This document shows positions 7,236 to 15,049 of a stretch of DNA of 45,171 nt, in pieces. This DNA is from Planococcus donghaensis MPA1U2 (GTDB lineage: Bacteria > Bacillota > Bacilli > Bacillales_A > Planococcaceae). Under the pieces are notes generated by a model. It was not told the origin of the DNA and ran no database searches. It saw nothing but the letters and a program-made list of their open reading frames with translations. The stretch spans positions 1 to 45,171 of the forward strand of contig NZ_AEPB01000035.1 in the NCBI RefSeq assembly GCF_000189395.1, in the 5' to 3' direction. Numbering within the stretch: the first letter of the stretch is position 1; every line of letters starts with the position of its first letter. Both the position numbers and the translations under genes were made by a program.

Positions 7236-9045
7236 ATTCCGCTTCGATTTCTTCTGTTAGTTTAACCAGTTCATCGATTAGTTCGCCAATGTAAGCGATC
7301 GTGTCGCGAAGCGGTTGTTCGGTCGTGATGTCAACGCCGGCCATTTGTGCGAGTTCTACCGGATCTTTAGTGCCTCCAGCTTTTAGAACTTCTAGCCATT
7401 CGTTTACAGCAGGTTGTCCTTCTTTTAAAATACGTTTAGATACTTGTGTGGAGATAGTTAAACCAGCACTGTACGTATATGGATACAAGCCCATGTAATA
7501 ATGCGGTTGGCGCATCCACGTTAACTCTGCACCTTCATTTATTTCGACAGTGTTTCCCCAGAAATCTTCTAATACTTTACGTTTGATCGAGTTTAATATT
7601 CCAGCATTTACACTTTGTCCTGCATCAATGCGCTCGTATACTTTACGTTGATAAGCGGCTTCAAGCAAATGAGTAACAAAGTTATGATAATAAGTTCTAG
7701 CAACAATTGATGAAATGACCCAGCGTTTAAACTTCGGATCCTCCGAGTTTTTCAATAAATGATTGGCAACGAGCATTTCATTCATTGTCGAAGGTGCTTC
7801 GATAAAGTAAAGAGATGGTCTGCCATTAAAAATGTTTTGTTCTTGATGCGCATGATAGAAATGGCCAGCATGGCCAAGTTCGTGAGCTAATACAAAGACC
7901 TCATTCATACGACCTGTCCAAGAAATTAAAATATAGGGATGATCGCCATAAGGGCTAGAACAAAAAGCACCTGTTGATTTTCCTTTGTTTTGTGCAAAGT
8001 CAATCCATCTTTCAGAATAAGAACGATCGATCATTTCCAGGTAATCAGGTCCCATAATAGAAAGCGCATCATCAATATACTGTTTGGATTCAGCTACCGT
8101 AATCTCAGGTTCATAGCTTGGATCTAACGAAATTTTTAAATCAGCAAATGTCATTTGCTCAAGACCATGAACCTTTTGCAGTAATTTCGCGTATTTGCGC
8201 ATGTGTGGAGCGAGTTCAGTTGTGATCAAATCAATTTGGCGATCGTAGAGAGTACGATCTACTTCTTGATTAAACAACAGGTAGTCAAAAATACTGTCAT
8301 ACCCACGCAAATCGGCAGTAGTTTTTTCGTTCTGTAATTGCATGTCATAAGTTTTAGCAGTTGTTTGTTGATACTCTTTTAGTTTTTTAGAAAAAGCATC
8401 AAATGCAGCACGTCTGAGTTCAGTATTTGTTTCAGCTTCCCAGTCGCCTTCAAAAGAGCCATAGCTTAAAGGGTACTTCTGACCGTTTACTTCAAAGTCT
8501 TCGAAATCGATATCACCCATTTTTGTTGTATTGTAAAGTCCATAAGGTGCGCTAAAAGTAGAAGAATAAGCGGCTAAGCTTTTTTCAGCTTCTGGATGCA
8601 ATTGGTAAGGTTTCTTACGCAATAATTTTTTTAAGAATACACTGAATTCCGTTGATTGTTCCATCGCTTGCTCGAGTGTTTCGGTTGGTAGAGCAAGAAG
8701 TTCACTCGTGATAAAAGACAGTTGACTTCCGATTTTAGCAGCAGTAGCGCCAAATTTGCTCGCTTGTAATTGAGCTTCATCATTGGTTTGATCTGTACTT
8801 GCGGTTAAATTTGCATGAGTGCTCAACAAAACCATTTTTTCCATAAATCTCATATACGCTGTTAAGACCAAAGTGATTGATTCTGGATCTACAATTGTAC
8901 CTTGAAACTTTTTATTTATAGCTTCTGCTTGTTGTGCTAAGTCTTCTAATTGTTGGTTGAAGTCAGGAGAACTACTAATTAGACTAGATAAATCCCATGT
9001 TTCTTCAACAGGAACAGCTGAGCGGGCGGGCAAACTTTTAACCAA
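7234..9045 (-). CDS. pepF: M3 family oligoendopeptidase F (PepF)
   Basis: Cytoplasmic zinc metallopeptidase of 603 residues that cuts short peptides. The active site VFVLAHELGHAGHF holds HELGH at residues 388-392 (two zinc His and the catalytic Glu), with the third ligand Glu downstream in FIEAPSTMNE. Length and overall layout fit the PepF/M3B family. The start is judged to be TTG: AGAGGAGAG lies 6 bases before it and the protein then begins (M)VKSLPARSAVPVEETWDL, like family members. A longer ATG version adds 19 unlikely residues. It has a strong SigA promoter, and its stop is immediately followed by the repeat array, with no standard terminator seen. Confidence 0.92.
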   Translation of the reverse strand: MVKSLPARSAVPVEETWDLSSLISSSPDFNQQLEDLAQQAEAINKKFQGTIVDPESITLVLTAYMRFMEKMVLLSTHANLTASTDQTNDEAQLQASKFGATAAKIGSQLSFITSELLALPTETLEQAMEQSTEFSVFLKKLLRKKPYQLHPEAEKSLAAYSSTFSAPYGLYNTTKMGDIDFEDFEVNGQKYPLSYGSFEGDWEAETNTELRRAAFDAFSKKLKEYQQTTAKTYDMQLQNEKTTADLRGYDSIFDYLLFNQEVDRTLYDRQIDLITTELAPHMRKYAKLLQKVHGLEQMTFADLKISLDPSYEPEITVAESKQYIDDALSIMGPDYLEMIDRSYSERWIDFAQNKGKSTGAFCSSPYGDHPYILISWTGRMNEVFVLAHELGHAGHFYHAHQEQNIFNGRPSLYFIEAPSTMNEMLVANHLLKNSEDPKFKRWVISSIVARTYYHNFVTHLLEAAYQRKVYERIDAGQSVNAGILNSIKRKVLEDFWGNTVEINEGAELTWMRQPHYYMGLYPYTYSAGLTISTQVSKRILKEGQPAVNEWLEVLKAGGTKDPVELAQMAGVDITTEQPLRDTIAYIGELIDELVKLTEEIEAE

Positions 9046-9051
9046 ATAAAT

Positions 9052-9060
9052 CTCTCCTCT
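9052..9060 (-). promoter_or_regulatory. Ribosome site deciding the TTG start of pepF
   Basis: AGAGGAGAG on the minus strand, 6 bases before TTG at 9045. Confidence 0.75.
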
Positions 9061-9088
9061 ATGTATTACGGATAACGAACTAATTATT

Positions 9089-9117
9089 AGTATAATCGGC
9101 AAGTACAGAAATGTAAA
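9089..9117 (-). promoter_or_regulatory. SigA promoter of pepF
   Basis: Minus strand TTTACA, 17-base spacer, TATACT: each hexamer differs by one base from consensus, and the -10 is about 44 bases before the start codon. Confidence 0.8.
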
Positions 9118-9208
9118 AAAAATAGTTAAGAATATAAAAAAGATTTAAAAAATAGGTTTCAATCTAGTATCAAGGTGGGTACTATACAAATACAAGGCGG
9201 AATTACCG

Positions 9209-9364
9209 TTGAAAGACACGACTGGATTCGATTCAGAATCGCCTTTTAACGAGAAACTGCACAGCCTTGGCGGGAAATTTGCTTTACTGACGATATTCAC
9301 TCTTGTCAGGAACCATCGTTTATCAGGTTTCTATCCGGAAAGTGTTTCAAACAGTAAGATGTAA
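9209..9364 (+). CDS. Candidate 51-residue ORF in a 685-bp gap, doubtful
   Basis: Between pepF and the next gene there are 685 bases with no clear gene. This frame begins TTG, with GGCGG 8 bases upstream, and reads KDTTGFDSESPFNEKLHS, then a more hydrophobic part (KFALLTIFTLVRNHRLSGFY). I recognise no family. It could be a real small protein, a fragment of a lost gene or transposase, or chance. Past its stop, bases 9365-9585 show several frame interruptions and short inverted repeats but no usable frame. Confidence 0.25.
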   Translation: MKDTTGFDSESPFNEKLHSLGGKFALLTIFTLVRNHRLSGFYPESVSNSKM

Positions 9365-9585
9365 GTTTTTTGTGGAAGTGCAATTGAAAGCCTGACTGCA
9401 GAACTAACAAATTCACTGAGAAGTAAATGTGAACCTAACTGCCTTATTGGCAAATGACAGTCAGCGTAACTAAACTGCAATGACGAGAGTTTCGTATTCG
9501 TCAGAGATTTTCAGTTTGTAGAAAGAATTTAATAAGATTTTCCGCGTGCAAAAAATCTCTCAGGATTTTCGAGAGATGGTAAAAG

Positions 9586-9625
9586 AAAAAGGCATGATCT
9601 GATGAAAAGGATCATGCCTTTTTCT
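9586..9625. terminator. Strong bidirectional terminator without an assigned gene
   Basis: Stem of 14 pairs (AAAAAGGCATGATC / GATCATGCCTTTTT) followed by CTTT. A smaller hairpin, ATCTCTC / GAGAGAT, precedes it at 9554-9576. There is no convincing gene for it within 500 bases on the plus strand, so it may end a small RNA or the 51-residue ORF transcript. Confidence 0.85.
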
Positions 9626-9730
9626 TTGGCTTTTGAACTATCAGATTATTTAGTGTAATCTGTTTGTATAAGCTATTATTTACACGAATTTGCGTTTAGA
9701 TTATTGAATTTCACAAAAGGGGAATCAGTC

Positions 9731-10210
9731 ATGGGAGAACATTCGGTCGTCGCTATACAAGATGAGTATGCGGAAGACTTCGCGTGGTGTTATGGTTGTG
9801 GTCGACTTAATAAGGAAGGGCATCAATTTCGGACAGTTTGGAATGGGGAAGAAACAGTGACGATGTATAAGCCACAAGAAGAACACACAGCTATTCCAGG
9901 ATTTGTGTATGGTGGCATACTTGCTTCGTTAGTAGATTGTCATGGAACCGGATCAGCTTCTTTAGCACTTCACCGGAAAAATGGTTTTGAACCAGGTAGT
10001 GGGGAAGCACCACCGCGTTTTGTTACGGCTTCTTTGCATGTTGATTATTTAAAGCCGACACCTCAAGGTATTGAACTTAAGGCAGTGGGGAAAATTGAAG
10101 AAATCCATCCGAAGAAATTTAAAGTAACAACAGAGGTGTACGCGGGAGATACACTTTGTGCAACAGGTGAAGTGACGGCAGTAGTAATGCCGGCTTCTTT
10201 TGCTAAATAG
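9731..10210 (+). CDS. PaaI family thioesterase (hotdog fold)
   Basis: Hotdog-fold protein of 159 residues, likely hydrolysing acyl-CoA thioesters. It has the FAWCYGCGRLNKEGHQF opening typical of this PaaI subgroup and the catalytic-region block GFVYGGILASLVDCHGTGSA, where Asp is the probable general acid/base, then RFVTASLHVDYLKPTP from the dimer-forming strands. ATG start with AAAGGGGAA 7-8 bases upstream; an upstream in-frame ATG at 9704 lacks a site. The next small gene follows after 32 bases and is probably co-transcribed. Substrate not readable. Confidence 0.85.
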   Translation: MGEHSVVAIQDEYAEDFAWCYGCGRLNKEGHQFRTVWNGEETVTMYKPQEEHTAIPGFVYGGILASLVDCHGTGSASLALHRKNGFEPGSGEAPPRFVTASLHVDYLKPTPQGIELKAVGKIEEIHPKKFKVTTEVYAGDTLCATGEVTAVVMPASFAK

Positions 10211-10242
10211 GTTGAACAAAGCTAGAGAAGGAGTGCTTGATA

Positions 10243-10440
10243 ATGACAGAGAACAAAAACGAAGCAGAACAAGTTGAACGTTCAGAAGAACCAGAAGTAG
10301 TTGAACCGGAAACAGAATCTGTGAAAGAAACTTCTAAATTTGATGAAATTTACAGCAATATCGCATCTAATCGATATGAGAACTTACGGACTAGTCATAT
10401 TGAACAAAAGGCAAAAGAGTTAAGAAAACGAACAAAATAA
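10243..10440 (+). CDS. Small acidic protein, unknown
   Basis: Product of 65 residues; no family recognised. The N-terminal half is almost all Glu, Val, Pro and Asn and is probably disordered; the C-terminal half (FDEIYSNIASNRYENLRTSH) looks helical and ends in basic KELRKRTK. ATG start with AAGGAG 9 bases upstream. It follows the PaaI thioesterase by 32 bases and ends in a shared bidirectional terminator. Confidence 0.75.
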   Translation: MTENKNEAEQVERSEEPEVVEPETESVKETSKFDEIYSNIASNRYENLRTSHIEQKAKELRKRTK

Positions 10441-10476
10441 AAGATCGAGTGTGTTTGCACTAGATCTTTCCTTTTT
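10440..10476. terminator. Bidirectional terminator
   Basis: AAAGATC ... GATCTTT outer stem with AGTG/CACT inner stem, followed on plus by CCTTTTTT and preceded by AAAA for the minus strand. It sits between two convergent small genes. Confidence 0.8.
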
Positions 10477-10763
10477 TAAAGCTTTTCAATTTCTTCTGAG
10501 ACAACAAAAGCCAAATCATCATTGCCAAAAAGCTGCAAAACGTCTAATAAGGTATGATGGTCAATAGCTAATTCCTCTGTGTCGGACTGCTCGATTGCAT
10601 CAGTCAAAACGGGGCTTAGAAGTTGACCTGGGTATGCACGCTGATAAAGTTCAGCTGGATCTAAATCGTAATTTATACACCATTGAACAAAAAGCTGGAC
10701 CATAATTTGTTCATCTTGCTGGTATTTTTTGATGATGTATTCATCTCGATTTTCGTTATTCAT
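10476..10763 (-). CDS. Small acidic protein, unknown
   Basis: Product of 95 residues; family not recognised. It is acidic and probably all-helical (NRDEYIIKKYQQDEQIMVQL, then LLDVLQLFGNDDLAFVVSEE), without transmembrane segments or cysteine motifs apart from one Cys. ATG start with GGGAGGTG 6 bases upstream. Divergent from the gene at 10893. A 71-residue open frame overlaps its start codon but is treated as doubtful. Confidence 0.75.
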   Translation of the reverse strand: MNNENRDEYIIKKYQQDEQIMVQLFVQWCINYDLDPAELYQRAYPGQLLSPVLTDAIEQSDTEELAIDHHTLLDVLQLFGNDDLAFVVSEEIEKL

Positions 10764-10892
10764 TTAGCGCACCTCCCTCGTAAATAGTTTGATGATAAGT
10801 AGCATACCAAACAATTCGAGTGCCTGCATGGACTTCTATCGATTTTTCCTCTAGAATAAAGCCATGGCAATGATAGTATCGGAGGGTTAATG

Positions 10893-11573
10893 ATGAAATT
10901 ACTTCAAGTAAGAAAAGGACAATTTGTTTATTATCAAAATGAGTTACACAAGGTGTACTCTGTAAAACCACTGGCTAAAAAGTCGGTATTGATGTTCCGG
11001 GTAAAAGATATGGAGCAAGTAGACTGCAAGGCGGAAGAAATTACACTTTATAAACCGAAACACATGGACTCTTTCTTGTTCTTCGGATCTCGGTATACGT
11101 TACTTGAGAATCAACCAGCTGAAGAAGGCGGGTATATCTTAATTACAAAACCGGACCCGGATTACATGGATCATTATTCATTGAATGAGTTCGAAAAAGT
11201 AGAGTCTGTTGAAGGAAACAATGTCATTACGACGCGTCAAAACACTGTGAAAGCAAAAGAGTTTCTTGTTATGTCTCCTGGAGAAGCAACAGGCAGCAAT
11301 GATATTATCTATCTTGATAAATCAAAAGTTTCAGCTGATCAGTTGGAACAAGATGCTCAATTAGAAGAAGCATTACGTGAAAAGAGTGCAATTCGTCCTT
11401 CTATTGGAGATGTTTACTTGAACTTGGATAACACAGGGACTGCAATGGTAGTAGCGATTGTTGATGAAGAAGTAGTTTTAGGTACAGGAGACCGACTTAC
11501 TTTCCATCAATTGTACAAAGCAGACAACTGGAGTTACCTATACAACATTAACGACGGTGAATTCAGACAATAA
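10893..11573 (+). CDS. Conserved-looking cytoplasmic protein, unknown
   Basis: Product of 226 residues, no signal peptide or membrane helix. It looks like two or three repeats of a small beta-barrel-like unit: KGQFVYYQNELHKVYSVKPL near the start, RYTLLENQPAEEGGYILI in the middle, and IGDVYLNLDNTGTAMVVAIV near the end, each a run of strands around Gly-Tyr-Val. I do not know the family. ATG start with GGAGGG 6 bases upstream (an ATG three bases earlier is possible). Monocistronic, with its own terminator. Confidence 0.75.
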   Translation: MKLLQVRKGQFVYYQNELHKVYSVKPLAKKSVLMFRVKDMEQVDCKAEEITLYKPKHMDSFLFFGSRYTLLENQPAEEGGYILITKPDPDYMDHYSLNEFEKVESVEGNNVITTRQNTVKAKEFLVMSPGEATGSNDIIYLDKSKVSADQLEQDAQLEEALREKSAIRPSIGDVYLNLDNTGTAMVVAIVDEEVVLGTGDRLTFHQLYKADNWSYLYNINDGEFRQ

Positions 11574-11579
11574 TAAGTA

Positions 11580-11609
11580 AAAGGCGACCTCTAAGGGTCG
11601 TCTTTTTTT
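11580..11609 (+). terminator. Rho-independent terminator
   Basis: AAAGGCGACC / GGTCGTCTTT stem with one G-U pair, then TTTT; 7 bases after the stop. Confidence 0.85.
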
Positions 11610-11680
11610 AGGTTAAACTTTACTTGTAGAGACGTTTAATAGGTAGAAAAGGGGTATGAAAGACCATAAGAGGTGATGAA

Positions 11681-12589
11681 ATGGAAAAGTTGGCAAAAAC
11701 AACGATTGATCAAATTGAAAAGGTGTTTGATGTACCAGCGGGTTACCGTCGAGCTCATGCGAGAGGGACGAGTTATCGTGCTCATTTTACCGCTACAGGT
11801 TCAGCCAAACATTTAACTAAAGCACCTCACTTTCAAAGTGGAGAAAGTGAAGCATTGGTGCGTTTTTCGCATTTTTCTCCAGATCCCAAATGGACCGATG
11901 CAATGTCTCCAGTTAAAGGAATGGCGGTTCAATTCCTTTTAGCAAATGGGGAAGTGACAAATATCGTTGGTGTCACCTCACCAATCTTCTTTGCCAAAAC
12001 CCCTGAGATCTTTAGTGAGATGCTCGGTGTAGTAAAATCGTTTAAAAAAGGAAAACCTAGCTTAAAAGAACTGGGGAGTTTATTAGCGGACTATCCTGAA
12101 AGTGGAGCGATGCTTACTAATATCCGGAAAATGCAGGCTCCTTCTAGTTTTGCTACAGGTCAATATTATGCAATTCATGTTTTTTATTTTATTAATGAGA
12201 AGAATCAGCGGCAGCCGATTAAATATCTTTGGGGACCCGAAGAAGGAGTAGACAGCTTGTCTCCACTGGATACAGTTTCCTTATCTACAGGTTCTTTTGA
12301 ACAGGAAATCGAAGAACGTATCGCAACAGGACCTGTAAAATTCCGATTGGATATTATAGTGGGGCAGCCAGAAGATCCCACTGATGACCCGACAAAAGAG
12401 TGGCCAAAAGAACGAGAAAAACTAACTTTAGGAACTTTAACGATTACAGAAGCTACAGAAGAAGCAGAAAATATTGTCTTTGATCCAACAATTATGACAG
12501 CGGGAATTGAATGCTCAGAGGACCGGATATTAAATTTTCGTCACCATGCGTATCAAATTTCTCATCACCGGAGAACTTTAGAAACTTAA
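11681..12589 (+). CDS. Catalase-family peroxidase, minimal heme catalase (SrpA-like)
   Basis: Heme protein of 302 residues, the short catalase type that lacks the C-terminal domains of standard catalases. The distal His is probably His26 in GYRRAHARGTSY. The heme-Tyr motif R-x-x-x-Y is present as RHHAY, Arg287-Tyr291. PVKGMAVQFLLANGEVTNIV matches the catalase core. Such enzymes act as organic peroxidases or weak catalases; no signal peptide is seen, so it should be cytoplasmic. ATG start with AGAGGTG 5 bases upstream. Stands alone, convergent with the BCCT transporter. Confidence 0.85.
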   Translation: MEKLAKTTIDQIEKVFDVPAGYRRAHARGTSYRAHFTATGSAKHLTKAPHFQSGESEALVRFSHFSPDPKWTDAMSPVKGMAVQFLLANGEVTNIVGVTSPIFFAKTPEIFSEMLGVVKSFKKGKPSLKELGSLLADYPESGAMLTNIRKMQAPSSFATGQYYAIHVFYFINEKNQRQPIKYLWGPEEGVDSLSPLDTVSLSTGSFEQEIEERIATGPVKFRLDIIVGQPEDPTDDPTKEWPKEREKLTLGTLTITEATEEAENIVFDPTIMTAGIECSEDRILNFRHHAYQISHHRRTLET

Positions 12590-12649
12590 AAAGCACAGCT
12601 CATTTTCAAATAAGGCGTCTAATGGCTCTCGAATAGTTTCTGTATGCAT
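12578..12649 (-). CDS. Candidate 23-residue peptide ORF, doubtful
   Basis: A minus-strand frame, MHTETIREPLDALFENELCF plus three residues, with CGGAGGTG 10 bases before its ATG and a TATACT box just upstream. It overlaps the end of the catalase gene by 12 bases. The good ribosome site is the only real support; no family is known. Confidence 0.25.
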   Translation of the reverse strand: MHTETIREPLDALFENELCFLSF

Positions 12650-12715
12650 ATACAAAACACCTCCGAGTATACTCATTAGTTGTTCTATACCCCAACTCTT
12701 CTGAATTTGGCCATA

Positions 12716-12760
12716 AGAAAAACCGGCCTCAGAATTTTTTCTGAGGCCGGTTTTTTTATT
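12716..12760. terminator. Strong bidirectional terminator
   Basis: AAAACCGGCCTCAG / CTGAGGCCGGTTTT, 14 perfect pairs, with A and T runs outside. It ends both the catalase gene (plus) and the BCCT transporter gene (minus). Confidence 0.93.
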
Positions 12761-14240
12761 TTTTCATCATTTTTAACTCTAAGTTCAATGCTTTAACTAA
12801 AGCAAAAAGCATAAGAATGATGACGAATGAAAATGGCAATGCCGCAATAATGATTGTATTTTGGACAGCTGTCAAACCACCTACCGATAATAAGATAGCA
12901 GCAATCATTGATTGCGCAATTCCCCATAAAATCTTGATTTGGTTGCTAGGCAATAATGAGCCGCGAGTTGATTGCATGCCTAACACGAAAGTGGCTGAAT
13001 CAGCTGATGTGATAAAGAATGTGCTAACGAGCAAAATTGCGATAATCGACATGACAAATCCAAAAGGCAGTTCATTGAACATTGCAAATAAGGTCTGTTC
13101 GGTTGGAAAAGCGGTCAAGTCGATGCCACTTTTTTGAATATTGATAGCAGTTGTTCCAAAAGTCGCAAACCAGATTGAGCCGAATACTGTTGGCGCAATT
13201 ACTACGCCAGTAAGAAATTCGCGAATCGTACGACCTTTTGAAATGCGGGCGATAAACATGCTGACAAAAGGAGCCCATGAAATCCACCATGCCCAATAGA
13301 AAATTGTCCAGCCGTCTAACCAACTGCGATTTCCCGCATCTAGTGGGGCAGATTTAAAACTCATGCTGATTAAGTTTTGGATATACTCTCCAAAAGTTTC
13401 AGTGAACATATTCAAAATTAAAAGAGTTGGTCCGAGTATTAAAACCAATACCAGTAAAACGACAGCGACAATCATATTAACATTAGATAAATATTTAATG
13501 CCTTTGTTTAGTCCAGACCATGCAGAGATGATGAACAAAATAGTAACGACGCCGATGATGATCATTTGCACCCAGTATTCTTGTGGTGCACCGAACAGAT
13601 AAGCGATTCCTCCATTAATTTGAGCAGCGCCAAAGCCAAGTGAAGTTGCCACACCAAATACTGTAGCAAAAACAGCGAGCACATCAACGAGCGTCCCTAA
13701 TGGTCCATTCATTTTGTCTCCGAAAATCGGCTTTAATGTTGAAGAAATTAAGGCAGGTTCTCCTTTTCTAAATTGGAAAAATGCTAAAGATAAAGCGACC
13801 ATTCCGTACATCGTCCAGATGTGTATGCCCCAATGAAAATAGGTCCGCTGCAATGATTCTTTAAACGCTGCATCGGTGCCGGGTTCTGCTGTAGGTGGTT
13901 GAACAGCAAAATGAGATAACGGCTCGGAAGCACCATAGAAAACAAGACCAATTCCCATTCCTGCAGAAAATAGCATAGAAATCCAGCTAAATGTTGAAAA
14001 TTCTGGGCGATCTGAGTCTTTCCCAAGTCGGATTTTCCCGTAAGGACTGACAATGATGATACCTACAAAAATCATCAAAATTCCCATAATCATTAAATAA
14101 TACCAACCGAATGCTGTATTAATATAGTTGCGAATACTGCCGGTAGCAGATTCGAATGTTTCAGGTGCAATGACCCCAAACGCGACAGTTAAGATGATTA
14201 GCGCAAATGTAATGTAAAAGACTTTCGAAGCTTTTTTCAT
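12756..14240 (-). CDS. BCCT family betaine/choline/carnitine transporter (OpuD-like)
   Basis: Secondary transporter of 494 residues with about 12 membrane helices, expected to import glycine betaine or a related osmolyte with sodium. Hallmarks are GMGIGLVFYGASEPLSHF in the first repeat and the tryptophan-rich WTIFYWAWWISWAPFVSMFI in helix 8, where the trimethylammonium group binds, followed by ARISKGRTIREF. ATG (MKKASK) used, with AGGGGGA just upstream though closely spaced. The gene lies 90 bases behind ypsA on the same strand. Substrate inferred from family only. Confidence 0.9.
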   Translation of the reverse strand: MKKASKVFYITFALIILTVAFGVIAPETFESATGSIRNYINTAFGWYYLMIMGILMIFVGIIIVSPYGKIRLGKDSDRPEFSTFSWISMLFSAGMGIGLVFYGASEPLSHFAVQPPTAEPGTDAAFKESLQRTYFHWGIHIWTMYGMVALSLAFFQFRKGEPALISSTLKPIFGDKMNGPLGTLVDVLAVFATVFGVATSLGFGAAQINGGIAYLFGAPQEYWVQMIIIGVVTILFIISAWSGLNKGIKYLSNVNMIVAVVLLVLVLILGPTLLILNMFTETFGEYIQNLISMSFKSAPLDAGNRSWLDGWTIFYWAWWISWAPFVSMFIARISKGRTIREFLTGVVIAPTVFGSIWFATFGTTAINIQKSGIDLTAFPTEQTLFAMFNELPFGFVMSIIAILLVSTFFITSADSATFVLGMQSTRGSLLPSNQIKILWGIAQSMIAAILLSVGGLTAVQNTIIIAALPFSFVIILMLFALVKALNLELKMMKK

Positions 14241-14330
14241 AGTTCCCCCTGGTAATAGTTTTTTAACATAGTTGTTAAGGTTACCTAAAAGAAGCTGCGT
14301 AGTCAACTAAGGATAGGGGGATATGCGTTA

Positions 14331-14891
14331 TTAATGGTCCCAATCATTCATTTGTTCTTCTTCTGTCACAACCCGTAAATCATCCCCGGTTATGGTCAAT
14401 ACTTGATAGTCACATTTTTCAGCGTAACGTTCAGCTTCTTTTTTGATGAACTTAGGTGAACCATCTGTTTCTTCATCGTAAAGAATCAAGATGCCATCAG
14501 AGTTGCGTAAAAAAAATTTGTTTTTCTCGATAAACTGCCAAGGAGCTTCGTAAGGTTTGCTTGTTAAGCTTCGGTGAAAGTCAGCTTGATCGATTATCAT
14601 CTGGTAATTTTCCTGTTTGGTTTCGTTCCACCTTTTTTCCTGTTCGAGGAATGGTGTCAATACAGCATATTTCAATTGAGGAAATTCTTCTTTCATATCA
14701 AGAACTACTTCAGCAGCCCAAGTTTCGACTCCGAGCTGTCCGCTTACAATAACCCATTCTAACCCTTCATCAAGTAAAGCGCGAAACCGGTTCTCTAATG
14801 CTTTCTTTATAAAGCGAATGCCTGGGTTTTTTTCGTCGAATATGCCAAGTTCATGTTGTTTATAACCGGTGACTACCAGTCGTTTTAACAA
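14331..14891 (-). CDS. ypsA: YpsA, SLOG-superfamily DUF1273 protein
   Basis: Cytoplasmic protein of 186 residues that matches B. subtilis YpsA throughout: VTGYKQHELGIF at the N-terminus, EGLEWVIVSGQLGVETWAAE for the nucleotide-binding SLOG region, and SLTSKPYEAPWQF. YpsA has been linked to cell-division control and stress in Firmicutes, with the ligand unresolved. The start is judged to be TTG: AAAGGGG lies 8 bases before it, and the product then begins like YpsA. An ATG nine codons earlier has no ribosome site and lies in a duplicated 14-base segment. Confidence 0.92.
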   Translation of the reverse strand: MLKRLVVTGYKQHELGIFDEKNPGIRFIKKALENRFRALLDEGLEWVIVSGQLGVETWAAEVVLDMKEEFPQLKYAVLTPFLEQEKRWNETKQENYQMIIDQADFHRSLTSKPYEAPWQFIEKNKFFLRNSDGILILYDEETDGSPKFIKKEAERYAEKCDYQVLTITGDDLRVVTEEEQMNDWDH

Positions 14892-14899
14892 TTGCTCCA

Positions 14900-14906
14900 C
14901 CCCTTT
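14900..14906 (-). promoter_or_regulatory. Ribosome site deciding the TTG start of ypsA
   Basis: AAAGGGG on the minus strand, 8 bases before TTG at 14891. Confidence 0.7.
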
Positions 14907-14932
14907 CAACTCATACAATTCAACTCATACAA
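14905..14932. repeat. 14-bp tandem duplication in the ypsA leader
   Basis: TTCAACTCATACAA occurs twice in direct succession. On the minus strand each copy carries an ATG, which creates the misleading upstream start of ypsA. Confidence 0.9.
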
Positions 14933-15049
14933 TTTAGTTTACAGGAAAGAAAGGGGCTTTAATACTCGCTTTAGTTATTAGAATAATTAATTTAATCTAG
15001 TTAGACGTGATAAGATATGAACATATTAAAAGTTAAAGGAGTAGATAGA

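Noticed and set aside
6853-7294. Two open frames (6853-7077 and 7064-7294) with repeated LLSRLQRLAL-type peptides
   Set aside because: They are translations of the palindromic repeat units; no ribosome sites, and the repeated peptides only reflect the repeated DNA.
9118-9585. Transposase remnant in the gap after pepF
   Set aside because: No terminal inverted repeats, target duplication or recognisable transposase motif could be seen; only a short frame of unknown origin.
10756-10971. 71-residue minus-strand frame overlapping the starts of two genes
   Set aside because: Its start lies within the gene at 10893 and it lacks a ribosome site. The C-terminal part has fair codon use and ends over the next ATG, so a leader peptide is possible, but no usable start codon was found for it.
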